64,000 nucleotides of DNA from Shewanella piezotolerans WP3 (GCF_000014885.1 NC_011566.1:2271001-2335000); one strand, 5' to 3'; counted from the stretch's first letter, positions 14,780 to 23,938 are shown. Translations and numbers: made by a program. Notes: a model not told the origin generated them from the letters alone.

Positions 14780-15643
14780 TTATTCTACGTTCTGGATCTG
14801 CTCGCGCATCTGCTCAATAAGCACTTTTAATTCAACTGCCGCAGCAGTCACTTCTGCGCTGATAGATTTAGAGGCTAAGGTGTTTGATTCACGGTTAAAC
14901 TCTTGCATCATAAAGTCCAAACGACGACCTTGTGCGCCACCCTTCTTCAAGATTAGACGCGTCTCGGCAACGTGTGCATCAAGTCTATCCATCTCTTCGG
15001 CGACATCCATCTTCTGCGCCATTAAGACCATCTCTTGCTCCATACGGGCAGGATCAAGTTCGCCGGTGATTTCAGCTAGGCGGTTAGTTAGCTTATCGCG
15101 TTGCCATTGCATAACGGCTGGCATGTGTTCACGAACAACTGCGACTTGATCCACTATTTGGTCAAGGCGAGTTTGCAGCATGGTATTGATAGCTTCACCT
15201 TCGCGGCCACGGGCTTCGATAAATTGATCGATGGCTAAGTTGAAAGCATTCAGTAGATCTTTGCCTAAGGCATCCATATCCTGCTCAGAGCTAGACATAA
15301 CGCCAGGCCAGCGCAGTACGTCAACGACGTTGAGTTCACCCTGTTTGGCTTCATCCTTTACCCAGTTCGCAGCGTTGATGATCTGCTTAGCCAGTTCTTG
15401 GTTTAATTGCAGTTCACTGCTATCACCTTCATTAAGGTCGTAACGCAAATTAACTTCAACTTTACCGCGGTTTAAGCGTTTACGTAGACGATCTCTAAGC
15501 ACGGGCTCTAAGCTGCGGAAATGTTCCGGAAGGCGCAGGTATGTTTCTAAGTAGCGCTGATTAACTGAACGGATTTCCCAAGAGGCTGTGCCCCAATCTG
15601 CTTTGTGCTCAATGCGAGCATAGGCTGTCATGCTTTGGATCAT
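14780..15643 (-). CDS. yicC: YicC-family endoribonuclease
   Basis: 287 aa from the ATG at 15643 (MIQSMTAYARIE, the conserved family start); an upstream extension to 15721 is not supported. YicC proteins are stress-linked endoribonucleases; conserved blocks include SVNQRYLETYLRLPEHFRSLEP, RGKVEVNLRY and the C-terminal GRRLDFMMQEFNRESNTLASKS region. Divergent from rph, as in many gammaproteobacteria. Its last codons form the attachment core of the genomic island, and the integration has kept the reading frame intact. Confidence 0.93.
   Translation of the reverse strand: MIQSMTAYARIEHKADWGTASWEIRSVNQRYLETYLRLPEHFRSLEPVLRDRLRKRLNRGKVEVNLRYDLNEGDSSELQLNQELAKQIINAANWVKDEAKQGELNVVDVLRWPGVMSSSEQDMDALGKDLLNAFNLAIDQFIEARGREGEAINTMLQTRLDQIVDQVAVVREHMPAVMQWQRDKLTNRLAEITGELDPARMEQEMVLMAQKMDVAEEMDRLDAHVAETRLILKKGGAQGRRLDFMMQEFNRESNTLASKSISAEVTAAAVELKVLIEQMREQIQNVE
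14781..14800. repeat. yicC-proximal attachment core
   Basis: TATTCTACGTTCTGGATCTG, covering the yicC stop and last codons; 19/20 identical to 3934-3953. Confidence 0.85.
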
Positions 15644-15761
15644 GGATGGTTTCCAGTGTAGTTCGTCTAAGTGAGCTGTGATTATATACGCAATTAGCAT
15701 CGAGGTGCAGGATTGCACCATAATTTACTGTTGAGAATTTAAGATGGTTTTATTTTACAGA

Positions 15762-15790
15762 TAGCATAGTGCCTAACATATCCCTATAAT
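15762..15790 (+). promoter_or_regulatory. Putative rph promoter
   Basis: A perfect TATAAT at 15785-15790 lies 17 nt after a weak TAGCAT -35 (15762-15767), 45 bp before the rph ATG. Confidence 0.5.
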
Positions 15791-15834
15791 ATGCAGCCAA
15801 ATTAGCCCTTAGCTCTTAACTACAGGAATTCACC

Positions 15835-16548
15835 ATGCGCCCAAGCAACAGAACTCCAGCACAATCTCGTCCTGTGACGATTACCCGCCAATTTACCGCT
15901 CATGCCGAAGGTTCGGTATTGGTTGAGTTTGGTGACACGAAAGTCCTTTGTACTGCCAGTTTTGAAGAGGGTGTACCGCGTTTTCTTAAAGGCCAAGGCC
16001 AAGGTTGGGTAACTGCTGAATATGGCATGTTGCCGCGTTCGACACATAGCCGCATGAACCGTGAAGCTGCTCGTGGTAAGCAGTCAGGTCGTACTCAAGA
16101 AATCCAGCGTTTAATCGGTCGCTCATTGCGCGCTGCTGTTGATATGAAGCTTCTGGGCGAAAACACCATCGTGATCGATTGTGATGTGATTCAAGCTGAT
16201 GGTGGTACGCGTACAGCTGCTATTACTGGTGCATGTGTGGCTTTAGTTGACGCACTGAACTGGGCTCGTGGTAAAGGTATATTGAAGACTAACCCTCTTA
16301 AGTTCCTGATTGCTGCAGTCAGCGTTGGTATTTACAAAGGTGAGCCAATCTGCGATTTAGAGTATATCGAAGATAGCGCGGCTGAAACCGATATGAACGT
16401 TGTCATGACTGAAACAGGTAAGATGATTGAGATCCAAGGCACCGCTGAAGGTGAGCCTTTCACTCATGAAGAGCTATTAAGCTTATTGGACTTGGCGAAG
16501 CATGGTATCCGAGAAATCGTTGATATTCAGAAAGCTTCGTTAAGCTAA
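15835..16548 (+). CDS. rph: Ribonuclease PH
   Basis: 237-aa phosphorolytic 3'-5' exoribonuclease that trims tRNA 3' ends. Full length for the family (E. coli 238). Conserved motifs: MRPSNR start, LVEFGDTKVLCTAS, the RTQEIQRLIGRSLRAA phosphate-binding region (GRTQEIQRLIGRSLR) and DCDVIQADGGTRTAAI with catalytic acidic residues. Unlike E. coli K-12, there is no frameshift. Its stop lies about 15 nt before the hairpin ahead of pyrE. Confidence 0.97.
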   Translation: MRPSNRTPAQSRPVTITRQFTAHAEGSVLVEFGDTKVLCTASFEEGVPRFLKGQGQGWVTAEYGMLPRSTHSRMNREAARGKQSGRTQEIQRLIGRSLRAAVDMKLLGENTIVIDCDVIQADGGTRTAAITGACVALVDALNWARGKGILKTNPLKFLIAAVSVGIYKGEPICDLEYIEDSAAETDMNVVMTETGKMIEIQGTAEGEPFTHEELLSLLDLAKHGIREIVDIQKASLS

Positions 16549-16563
16549 GCAGCATTGATATTC

Positions 16564-16584
16564 GGGCCCTACGGGGTCCTTTTT
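16564..16584 (+). terminator. Terminator/attenuator between rph and pyrE
   Basis: GGGCCC-TACG-GGGTCC (16564-16579) with a stable C(UACG)G loop, followed by TTTTT. It lies 15 nt after the rph stop, the same place as the E. coli pyrE attenuator, whose action depends on ribosomes finishing rph (family knowledge). Confidence 0.7.
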
Positions 16585-16612
16585 GTAAGTGCTTTTTGAC
16601 AGCGCTTATAAT
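16583..16612 (+). promoter_or_regulatory. Possible pyrE-proximal promoter
   Basis: TTGTAA (16583-16588), an 18-nt spacer and a perfect TATAAT (16607-16612), 52 bp before the pyrE start. It could bypass the attenuator. Confidence 0.4.
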
Positions 16613-16664
16613 AGAAGACTGATTAAATAGAACTGAGTTACCCTACATATTTTAAGGAGATATT

Positions 16665-17306
16665 GTGAAAGCCTATCAACGTGAGTTTATTGAGTTTGCC
16701 CTTGAGCGTCAGGTACTTAGATTTGGCGAATTTACGTTAAAATCAGGCCGCACTAGCCCTTACTTCTTTAATGCTGGTTTGTTCAATACTGGTCGTGATT
16801 TAGCGCGTTTAGGTCGCTTTTATGCGGCAGCATTGGTTGATTCAGGCATTGAGTATGATCTGTTGTTCGGCCCTGCATATAAAGGGATCCCAATTGCAAC
16901 CACTACAGCGGTTGCCTTGTGTGATCACCACGATATTGATATGCCTTACTGCTTTAACCGTAAAGAGAAAAAAGATCACGGTGAGGGGGGAAGTTTAGTG
17001 GGTAGCGAGTTACAAGGTCGAGTGATGTTAGTTGATGATGTGATCACTGCTGGTACTGCTATTCGTGAATCAATGGAAATTATCGCGGCTCATAATGCCA
17101 AGCTTGCAGGGGTGTTGATTGCACTTGATCGTCAAGAGAAAGGCAAAGGTGAATTATCGGCTATTCAAGAAGTTGAGCGTGATTTTGGTTGTGATATTGT
17201 TTCTATCATCAAGCTTGAAGACTTGATTAACTACCTGTCTGAAAAATCAGGAATGGAAGCACAGCTTGCGTCAGTAAGCGCTTACCGTGACCAATACGGG
17301 ATCTAA
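16665..17306 (+). CDS. pyrE: Orotate phosphoribosyltransferase
   Basis: 213 aa, start GTG at 16665 with AAGGAG upstream. Converts orotate and PRPP to OMP in pyrimidine synthesis. PRPP-binding motif VMLVDDVITAGTAI is intact, as are the GRTSPYFFNAGLF and FGPAYKGIPIA blocks. Downstream of rph with an attenuator-like hairpin between, so it is likely controlled by UTP supply as in enterobacteria. Confidence 0.97.
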   Translation: MKAYQREFIEFALERQVLRFGEFTLKSGRTSPYFFNAGLFNTGRDLARLGRFYAAALVDSGIEYDLLFGPAYKGIPIATTTAVALCDHHDIDMPYCFNRKEKKDHGEGGSLVGSELQGRVMLVDDVITAGTAIRESMEIIAAHNAKLAGVLIALDRQEKGKGELSAIQEVERDFGCDIVSIIKLEDLINYLSEKSGMEAQLASVSAYRDQYGI

Positions 17307-17360
17307 CAGAGGGTCGTAGTCACTAGGACATTATAGGGTGACTTCGAGTTAAGATGACAA

Positions 17361-17391
17361 AACGCTGCATTGGATGATGCAGCGTTTTTTT
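17361..17391 (+). terminator. Terminator after pyrE
   Basis: AACGCTGCAT (17361-17370) pairs with ATGCAGCGTT (17377-17386) over a 6-nt loop, then a T-run to 17391. A strong 10-bp stem. Confidence 0.9.
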
Positions 17392-17425
17392 ATATTCTGA
17401 TATTACCGGGGGATATCAACCTAGG

Positions 17426-18085
17426 CTAATTACTCAGAAATTCAGCCCGTGTCGCAGGGTTAGATTTAAAGATCCCACCCAAGGCAGTCGTCGTGGTTGA
17501 GCTGGTCGAGTCCATGACGCCGCGAGACTTCACGCAATAATGCACCGCATCCATTTTTACAGCTACATCTTTGGTCTCAAGCAAAGTTTGCAGGGCGACT
17601 AATACCTGCTGTGTCAGGCGTTCTTGCACCTGTGGACGTTGAGCAAAGAAGCGCACAATACGATTAATCTTCGATAAACCTATAATATTCTTACGTGGCA
17701 AGTATGCAACGCGTGCTAAACCATCGATAGTCACCAAGTGGTGCTCACAAGTGCTGGTTAGGCTAATGTCGTTCACCTTAACCATCTCATCGAAACCCAT
17801 TTTGTTTTCAATAACGGTGATTTTGGGGAAATTGGCGTAATCGAGACCTGAAAATATTTCATCAACGTACATTTTGGCAATGCGGCGTGGAGTTTCTTCT
17901 AAACTATCATCACGCAGGTCGAGCGACATTAAGGTCAAGATCTCGCGCATATGATGTTCTATTTTGTCTTTACGCTCTTCGCGAGTGAACTCACTGGGCA
18001 GCATTGGAGTTTCAAGCCCACGCTCAAGCAGAGCTGTTTGAACCAGTTGTGCTGATTCACTGAGGATAGCTTCTTTTGATGTCAT
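17426..18085 (-). CDS. folE: GTP cyclohydrolase I
   Basis: 219 aa from the ATG at 18085, which has GGAGG 6-7 nt upstream; the frame is open further up (to 18235) but that part is unlike FolE. First step of tetrahydrofolate (and queuosine precursor) synthesis from GTP. Zinc and catalytic residues are in STCEHHLVTIDG and the HYCVKSRGV segment; KIDxIxRFxxRPQVQERLT-like motif (RIVRFFAQRPQVQERLT) is clear. This is the type IA enzyme. Confidence 0.95.
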   Translation of the reverse strand: MTSKEAILSESAQLVQTALLERGLETPMLPSEFTREERKDKIEHHMREILTLMSLDLRDDSLEETPRRIAKMYVDEIFSGLDYANFPKITVIENKMGFDEMVKVNDISLTSTCEHHLVTIDGLARVAYLPRKNIIGLSKINRIVRFFAQRPQVQERLTQQVLVALQTLLETKDVAVKMDAVHYCVKSRGVMDSTSSTTTTALGGIFKSNPATRAEFLSN

Positions 18086-18265
18086 AAGGTCCTCCACTGT
18101 AACGGATAGTGGTGCTGTCTCTGGTGTTCTTGGTGGCGACTCACATTTCGATTGGTTGTCGCTAAACAGTAATAATAGAGCTGAACAGGTCGCATTGGCT
18201 CTAAGAAGCACGGAGGATACAGCGATTTGCTGCAAATATACACCAAAAAACCTGAAGACGATAAG

Positions 18266-18292
18266 AAAAACCGACTAATTTAGTCGGTTTTT
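18266..18292 (-). terminator. Hairpin terminator between the S9 peptidase and folE
   Basis: CCGACTA (18271-18277) pairs with TAGTCGG (18281-18287), flanked by AAAAA on the left and TTTTT on the right, so it can work on both strands. On the minus strand it ends the S9 peptidase transcript. Confidence 0.8.
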
Positions 18293-18304
18293 CTCGTTGG
18301 CAAA

Positions 18305-20272
18305 TTACAAGTTAAGGTTGGTTTTTAAAAAGCTTAGCATTTCACTGTAGTATTTGGCTCTATGCTCATCGTTATAAAAGCCGTGACCTTCATCATCCAT
18401 AACCAGCTTTTGATAAGGATAATTTGCCTTCTTTAGGCTATCTTCCAGTGATTCTAATTGTTCAATGGGGACTCGTGCGTCATCACCACCATGAACTAGC
18501 ATTAATGATGTTTTCAGCTTATCAACATTATAGGCAGGTGACATTGCTTTAAGTATGCTTAGATCATTCCCAAGTACTTGCTCTTGGTAGCTCTGACCTG
18601 TATCTGTGTCGGCGACATCACTGTCCTCTTTCCATAGCGGAAGGTCATAAAGACCTGCAAAGCCTATGGCGCACTTAAACAGATCTGGTTCTATAATCGC
18701 ACTCTGTAAAGCGCTGTAGCCACCAAAGCTTGCTCCTGCAATACATAGGCGGTCTTTATTGGCGTAGCCTTGCTCTATTACATACCGAGTTGCGTCGATA
18801 ATATCGTATTGGATCTCAGTGCCCCACTTAAGGTGTCCAGCTTCTTCAAAGGCGCCGCCATAGCCACCAGAACCTCGGAAGTTAACCTGCAATACTGCAA
18901 TCCCTTGGCTGGCAAGTAATTGGTTTTGCGGATCAAAGCCCCACCAGTCTCGCGGTCCATGAGGGCCGCCATGGGGAGTGACCACTAGGGGTAAGTTTTT
19001 AGCTTCTTGGCCATGGGGTAACGTTAAGTAACCATGTATTTTAATGCCGTCGCGGCTTGTAAAGCTAATTGGTTTTACTTCAGCCATTAGCTCTGGATCG
19101 AGCCAGTCTTTTCTTGAGACCAAATACTCTAGTTTGATTGGATCAGTGCTCAACATGTAGTAATCACCGGGGTTACGGTCATTAATCGCGACGATAATGA
19201 GCTTACTAGAATCGGTTGTTTCACTGACTATTCGTATCTGGTGACCTGGTAATGAGGCGATCAGTTGTTTTAACAGTGTTGCATGTTTGTCTTTTGGATC
19301 CACAAAGGCATAATCAGGGTAGCCATTCTCAAACTCAACAGCATATAGTTGTTTGGTTTTCTGATTAATCCAAAAGTTACTTGGATCGACTGTTTCATCT
19401 TGAATGATTTGCTTCTTCACACCATTTTCAAGATTGATCTTGTACACACCTAACGTTTGTCCTTGTTCACGACCTGCGGCATAAATACTGTTTTTTTCTT
19501 CCGCGAAGGAGATTGGAGAGAAATCAGATAAACCGAGATTGAGGTTATCACTGTCATGCCATCCTTCTTCATCGCGGTAGAATAGTTTCGTTGTATTGGT
19601 TTTATCTTCACCGGTAACAAAACGAACTTTACCCTCGTGATCGGTTAAAAATCGTGCCTGGCCGATGGGAGAACGAGTAACTTTTCTTCGTTTTCCTTTA
19701 TAAACATCGACTCGATAAACGTCTTGTTTCTTCTCGTAGCTTAGGGTGCGAGTGTTACCCCAAGGGATAGCATTAACTAACATATAACGTTTATCATTTG
19801 GCAATGGGTCTAAAATATAAGCCGTTGCCCTGATTGGGGTATTTTTCTTTATATTTGAGCCTGCTTGCTGCTGACCACTATTATAACCGAATAGATAAAT
19901 CGGCTTTGAACCATCGGCGTTGACAGCGTATAACTCACCATAATAGATCGGGTGGTCTTGCCAGCCTTTTAAGTATTCCTTTTGCAATACGATTCGATCG
20001 TCATTTACCCAATAGTAATCACCAACTTGGGCATTGCTAGGAAAAAATACCGCGTGGTGTAGTTTTTTGGTTTTGGCATCTAACACGAGCAGTTTGTTTT
20101 TACCTTCGTGCTTGGTAATCGCTCCTATATAGTCACCCGCTGGGGAAATCTTTAGGTTCGTAAATTCGGCACTTCGGCTGAATTTTTGGGCGATGGAAAG
20201 TGTATCATCTGCAAAAGCAGGTATTGTCGTGCTAATAAGCACAACGAGAGAGATGAGAGATAAGATCCTCAT
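18305..20272 (-). CDS. Secreted S9-family (prolyl oligopeptidase-type) serine peptidase
   Basis: 655 aa with a Sec signal peptide (MRILSLISLVVLISTTIPAFA, cleaved near residue 21). The N-terminal half is a beta-propeller-like region; the C-terminal alpha/beta hydrolase starts about residue 400. Catalytic triad: Ser in CIAGASFGGYSAL, Asp in HGGDDARVP, His in DEGHGF. Typical Shewanella dipeptidyl/acylaminoacyl peptidase acting in the periplasm. Substrate unknown. Confidence 0.88.
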   Translation of the reverse strand: MRILSLISLVVLISTTIPAFADDTLSIAQKFSRSAEFTNLKISPAGDYIGAITKHEGKNKLLVLDAKTKKLHHAVFFPSNAQVGDYYWVNDDRIVLQKEYLKGWQDHPIYYGELYAVNADGSKPIYLFGYNSGQQQAGSNIKKNTPIRATAYILDPLPNDKRYMLVNAIPWGNTRTLSYEKKQDVYRVDVYKGKRRKVTRSPIGQARFLTDHEGKVRFVTGEDKTNTTKLFYRDEEGWHDSDNLNLGLSDFSPISFAEEKNSIYAAGREQGQTLGVYKINLENGVKKQIIQDETVDPSNFWINQKTKQLYAVEFENGYPDYAFVDPKDKHATLLKQLIASLPGHQIRIVSETTDSSKLIIVAINDRNPGDYYMLSTDPIKLEYLVSRKDWLDPELMAEVKPISFTSRDGIKIHGYLTLPHGQEAKNLPLVVTPHGGPHGPRDWWGFDPQNQLLASQGIAVLQVNFRGSGGYGGAFEEAGHLKWGTEIQYDIIDATRYVIEQGYANKDRLCIAGASFGGYSALQSAIIEPDLFKCAIGFAGLYDLPLWKEDSDVADTDTGQSYQEQVLGNDLSILKAMSPAYNVDKLKTSLMLVHGGDDARVPIEQLESLEDSLKKANYPYQKLVMDDEGHGFYNDEHRAKYYSEMLSFLKTNLNL

Positions 20273-20413
20273 ATTACTTCCTTGTTGTATTTGGGTGTGT
20301 TTGATTTTTAAACAGCAACAGGGGGAGAGTATGGTAAAATTATTTACGGATCAATAGATTAATAAAGAGTTAGGTTAAGTGACTTTATATTCGACACTTA
20401 ACCCCATTAATTG

Positions 20414-21007
20414 CTAGCTTTGCAGAAGTTGCTGCTGCACAAATGTCCACTGTTCGTTAAAATGCTTAGTCGGTTTTAGTTTAAACTCGCTGCGCACGAA
20501 TTGGGCAATTCGTCCCTCGGCAATCGCCATTAAAAGGTTGGCTAATACTGCTTCATCAATGCTAAATGCTTGCCCTTCGCGCAGGCTCTTCTCGCGTAAA
20601 ATTTGCTTCAGATGAGTTTCAATTTTTGAGAAAAGCTGGCTAATGCGGCTGCGTAAACGCTCGTTTTCACCCAGTAACGCATCACCATTGAGCACCCTTG
20701 AAATCCCTGGATTACGTTCGGCAAAAACCAACAACAATTGCAGTAATTGTTGACAGCGTTTCATGGTGTCCTTTTCTTCATCCATGATGAGATTGATGCG
20801 AGATAGTAATGACTCTTCGATAAACTCTATCAGGCCTTCAAACATCCGCGCTTTGCTCGGAAAATGACGATAGAGTGCCGCTTCTGATACACCCACTTCT
20901 GCAGCCAGTTTAGCGGTAGTGATGCGTTGTCCTGGGCTTGTCTCTAACATGGTCGCTAAACATTGTAGAATGTGTTCGCGGCGATTAATCTTTGGGCTTG
21001 CAGCCAT
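20414..21007 (-). CDS. slmA: Nucleoid occlusion factor SlmA (TetR family)
   Basis: 197 aa, matching SlmA along its length ([42 protein letters not shown] at about 27-52, and C-terminal helices). When bound to its DNA sites around the chromosome it breaks FtsZ filaments over the nucleoid. Located next to dut and coaBC as in other gammaproteobacteria. Its partner ftsZ is in the dcw cluster later in the window. Confidence 0.94.
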
Positions 21008-21103
21008 TTATCAGTCCTTCACTCGATTACTACTGAGCGAGACGGCAAGGAAACAACGCTCCGTGCTGTCCATAAAATGTAGTGATGTGCTTAAATGTGG
21101 TTA

Positions 21104-21562
21104 TTATTTTGTGCCTGAATGGCCAAAGCCGCCAGCACCGCGATCTGAGCTATCAAACTCATCAACAAGCTTAAACTCTGCCTGCACAACGGGAACAAAT
21201 ACTAATTGCGCGAGGCGGTCACCGATTTCTATAGTGAATGGCTCACTGCCGCGATTCCAGCAAGAGACCATCAGTGGCCCTTGATAATCGGAATCAATCA
21301 GTCCCACTAAGTTACCGAGTACGATACCGTGCTTATGGCCTAAGCCTGAACGAGGCAGAATAATAGCCGCCAAGCTCGGATCTGCGACATGTACAGCAAT
21401 ACCCGTTGGAATGAGTACGGTTTCACCTGGCTGTATGGTGAGTGCAATATCAGTGATTGCTCGTAGATCCATTCCTGCACTACCCAAAGTCGCGTAGGCG
21501 GGTAACGGAAACTGTGTACCAATGCGTGAGTCGAGAATTTTTAGTTCGATCGGTGTTTTCAT
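21104..21562 (-). CDS. dut: dUTP diphosphatase
   Basis: 152 aa, trimeric dUTPase that hydrolyses dUTP to dUMP. The five family motifs are visible: GSAGMDLRA, PRSGLGHKHG, GLIDSDYQGPL, the FVPVVQAEF strand and C-terminal RGAGGFGHSG. Overlaps the coaBC stop by 4 bp, so translated together with it. Confidence 0.97.
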   Translation of the reverse strand: MKTPIELKILDSRIGTQFPLPAYATLGSAGMDLRAITDIALTIQPGETVLIPTGIAVHVADPSLAAIILPRSGLGHKHGIVLGNLVGLIDSDYQGPLMVSCWNRGSEPFTIEIGDRLAQLVFVPVVQAEFKLVDEFDSSDRGAGGFGHSGTK

Positions 21563-22755
21563 TTAGTTCTTACTTTTTCTGCGATTAGGGTCAGTAATTG
21601 CTTGGCCAGAGTTTGCTTGTCGACAGCGGGGAGGTGGGTTACACCATCATGCCAAAAGACGCTAAGCGCGTTATTGTCGCTATTAAAACCAATGTTGCTA
21701 TTCGACACGTCATTGGCGGCAATCATATCAAGTTTTTTGCGCTCAAGTTTACCTTTTGCGTATTGCTCAACATTATTGGTTTCTGCTGCAAAACCAACCG
21801 TAAACGGACGTTTTGGGTGGCTGGCAACGCTGGCTAAGATATCAGGATTTCGCACTAGCGCAAGCTGCATCTGCTCAGCTGATTTTTTAATCTTACTCTC
21901 GGCCACATCCGCAATTCGATAATCAGCGACTGCGGCGCAAGCGATAAAAATTTGGTTTTTTTCGACTTCTGGTAGGACTGCATCAAGCATCTCTTGTGCC
22001 GACTCAACATCGATGCGGCTGACATTCGCTGGTGTTGCTAGATTAACTGGCCCTGCAACCAGTGTCACTTCAGCCCCCATTTCTGCTGCGGCACTTGCTA
22101 ATGAAAAGCCCATTTTTCCAGAGCTGTGGTTAGAGATGTATCTAACGGGGTCGATGGCTTCGCGTGTAGGCCCCGCTGTTAGCAATAAAGATATGCCTGC
22201 TAATAATTTAGGGCCAAAGAACTGTGCGGCTTTTTCCGCAATAGCCACAGGCTCCAACATTCTACCTGGGCCAACTTCTCCGCAGGCTTGAGAGCCTGAG
22301 TCTGGGCCCCAAATCGTCATGCCACGCTGAGCGACGGTGACTAAATTGGCTTGTGTCGCGGCGTTGCGATACATCTGCTGGTTCATTGCTGGGCAAAGTA
22401 CGATAGGAGCTTCGGTCGCTAAGCAGGTGGTGGTGATGAGTTCATCAGCCATGCCGCTACTGATGCGCGCGATTAAATTCGCCGTGGCTGGTGCCACAAT
22501 CACTAAATCTGCCCAACGTGCTAATTCAATATGCCCCATAGATGCTTCAGCACTTGGGTCAAGTAGATCGGTCGAGACCGGATAGCCTGATAATGCTTGC
22601 AGGGTGAGTGGCGTAATAAATTCCTGCGCGCTCAGGCTCATAACCACTCTAACATCAGCGCCGCGATCTTTTAGTTTGCGAACTAAGTCAGCAGATTTAT
22701 AGGCTGCGATACCGCCGCCAATTCCTAAAAGTACTTTCTTGTTTTTCAAACCCAT
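21559..22755 (-). CDS. coaBC: Phosphopantothenoylcysteine synthetase/decarboxylase
   Basis: Bifunctional coenzyme A enzyme, about 398 aa. Start chosen at the ATG at 22755 (MGLKNKKVLLGIGGGIAAYK), preceded by GAAAGAG; the open frame reaches 22776. N-terminal flavoprotein decarboxylase domain (about 1-190) has ASGMADEL and PAMNQQMY; C-terminal CTP-dependent synthetase (about 190-398) has TAGPTREAIDPVRYISNHSSGKMG split by the linker. Divergent from radC. Confidence 0.95.
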   Translation of the reverse strand: MGLKNKKVLLGIGGGIAAYKSADLVRKLKDRGADVRVVMSLSAQEFITPLTLQALSGYPVSTDLLDPSAEASMGHIELARWADLVIVAPATANLIARISSGMADELITTTCLATEAPIVLCPAMNQQMYRNAATQANLVTVAQRGMTIWGPDSGSQACGEVGPGRMLEPVAIAEKAAQFFGPKLLAGISLLLTAGPTREAIDPVRYISNHSSGKMGFSLASAAAEMGAEVTLVAGPVNLATPANVSRIDVESAQEMLDAVLPEVEKNQIFIACAAVADYRIADVAESKIKKSAEQMQLALVRNPDILASVASHPKRPFTVGFAAETNNVEQYAKGKLERKKLDMIAANDVSNSNIGFNSDNNALSVFWHDGVTHLPAVDKQTLAKQLLTLIAEKVRTK

Positions 22756-22895
22756 AGCTACTCTTTCCATAATCATTTTTACAGATCTAAATATTATCTG
22801 CGCAGTCGTAAGATATCACAATCACTCTGCAGTTGATGAACAAGTTAGTAAATTGTCGACCATACTCAATTAGAAATAATGACAAGGAGGTTATT

Positions 22896-23573
22896 GTGGG
22901 AATTAAAGATTGGCCACAGGGTGAAGGACCAAGAGAAAAACTACTGCTTGATGGTGCAGAGCAGCTGTCGGATGCAGAGTTACTCGCTGTATTGCTCAGA
23001 GTTGGCTTAAAAGGGTTAAGTGCTGTTGAGCTTGCTCGTATGATGATAACGGAGTTTGGTGGGCTCAGAAGCTTACTGACAGCCTCTCAAGCCCAAGTGT
23101 GCCGGCTAGATGGGATAGGCCCGGTTAAGTTTGCTCAATTGCAAGCTGCAGTAGAGATTGGCAAGCGAATTTCGAAAGAAAATCTAAAAAGAGGCAAAAT
23201 TTTATCGGATCCTGATTTAACTCGAGACTATTTAATGAGACAATTGGGAGATCGTGCCTACGAAGTGTTTGCTATTTTACTACTTGATAGTCAACATCGG
23301 GTGATTCAATTCGTTGAATTATTCAGGGGTACCATTAACTCAGCGTCGGTTTATCCACGAGATGTGGTGGGCTTGGTGCTTGAGAAAAAGGCTGCGGCTG
23401 TGATCGTGTGTCACAATCATCCCTCTGGAATTGCAGAGCCAAGTACAGCCGATAGACGAATTACTGAGCGATTGAAACAAGCACTACAAACCATCGATGT
23501 TTCCTTGCTGGACCATATGGTTGTAGGCGATCGAGAGATAGTTTCTTTCGCTGAACGAGGGTGGATAGATTAA
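22896..23573 (+). CDS. radC: RadC/YicR-family JAB1-MPN domain protein
   Basis: 225 aa. The best start is the GTG at 22896 (AGGAGG 5 nt upstream; gives GIKDWPQGEGPREKLL), not the ATG at 22833. Helix-hairpin-helix-like N-terminal half, then a JAMM metalloprotease-like domain with HNHPSG...EPSTADR and a conserved Glu in ELFRGTIN. Despite the radC name its function is unsettled. Sits before rpmBG as in E. coli (yicR). Confidence 0.92.
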   Translation: MGIKDWPQGEGPREKLLLDGAEQLSDAELLAVLLRVGLKGLSAVELARMMITEFGGLRSLLTASQAQVCRLDGIGPVKFAQLQAAVEIGKRISKENLKRGKILSDPDLTRDYLMRQLGDRAYEVFAILLLDSQHRVIQFVELFRGTINSASVYPRDVVGLVLEKKAAAVIVCHNHPSGIAEPSTADRRITERLKQALQTIDVSLLDHMVVGDREIVSFAERGWID

Positions 23574-23581
23574 TCTAACCC

Positions 23582-23610
23582 TTGATCTTTGATTTTAGAT
23601 CCTGTATAAA
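23582..23610 (+). promoter_or_regulatory. Promoter of rpmB-rpmG
   Basis: TTGATC (23582-23587), 17-nt spacer and TATAAA (23605-23610), followed by a GC-rich discriminator (ATGCGCCC), typical of ribosomal-protein promoters under stringent control. Confidence 0.7.
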
Positions 23611-23701
23611 ATGCGCCCTCTGTTGTGTGCCTCAGGCGACGGCCGTGTTCGAGGTACATTAATGCTCGAGCGTTATATATATTGTTTTGGAGAAGTTTGA
23701 C

Positions 23702-23938
23702 ATGTCAAGAGTATGCCAAGTAACTGGCAAGAAACCAATGGTTGGTAACAACCGTTCGCACGCGAAGAATGCTACGCGTCGTCGTTTTTTACCTAACCTA
23801 CAGAATCACAGATTCTGGTTAGAAACTGAAAAGCGTTTCGTTAAGCTACGTATCTCTACTAAAGGTATGCGTATCATCGATAAGAAAGGTATTGAAGTTG
23901 TTGTTGCTGAACTTCGTGCCCGCGGCGAGAAGGTATAA
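23702..23938 (+). CDS. rpmB: 50S ribosomal protein L28
   Basis: 78 aa starting MSRVCQVTGKKP at the ATG at 23702 with GGAGAA upstream; an in-frame ATG at 23687 is not needed. Matches L28 throughout. Six bp ahead of rpmG. Confidence 0.98.
   Translation: MSRVCQVTGKKPMVGNNRSHAKNATRRRFLPNLQNHRFWLETEKRFVKLRISTKGMRIIDKKGIEVVVAELRARGEKV

Larger units (their letters stand above)
3934..14800. mobile_element. Genomic island integrated at the 3' end of yicC (MGI-like)
   Basis: About 10.9 kb bounded by a 20-bp direct repeat: TATTCTACGTTTTGGATCTG at 3934-3953 and TATTCTACGTTCTGGATCTG at 14781-14800, the latter being the end of yicC. A P4-type integrase gene lies 0.2 kb inside the yicC end, reading away from yicC toward the island interior. 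Putative arm sites are present at both ends and an IHF consensus lies at the distal end. Contents: hipBA, an IS3-family element, a truncated membrane gene, an HNH nuclease, a CoiA-like protein, an IS1111 element, an HTH protein and int. Mobilizable genomic islands helped by SXT/R391 elements are known to use the yicC 3' end (established knowledge). I could not identify an excisionase gene or an oriT, so this may be a decayed or different member. Confidence 0.87.
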
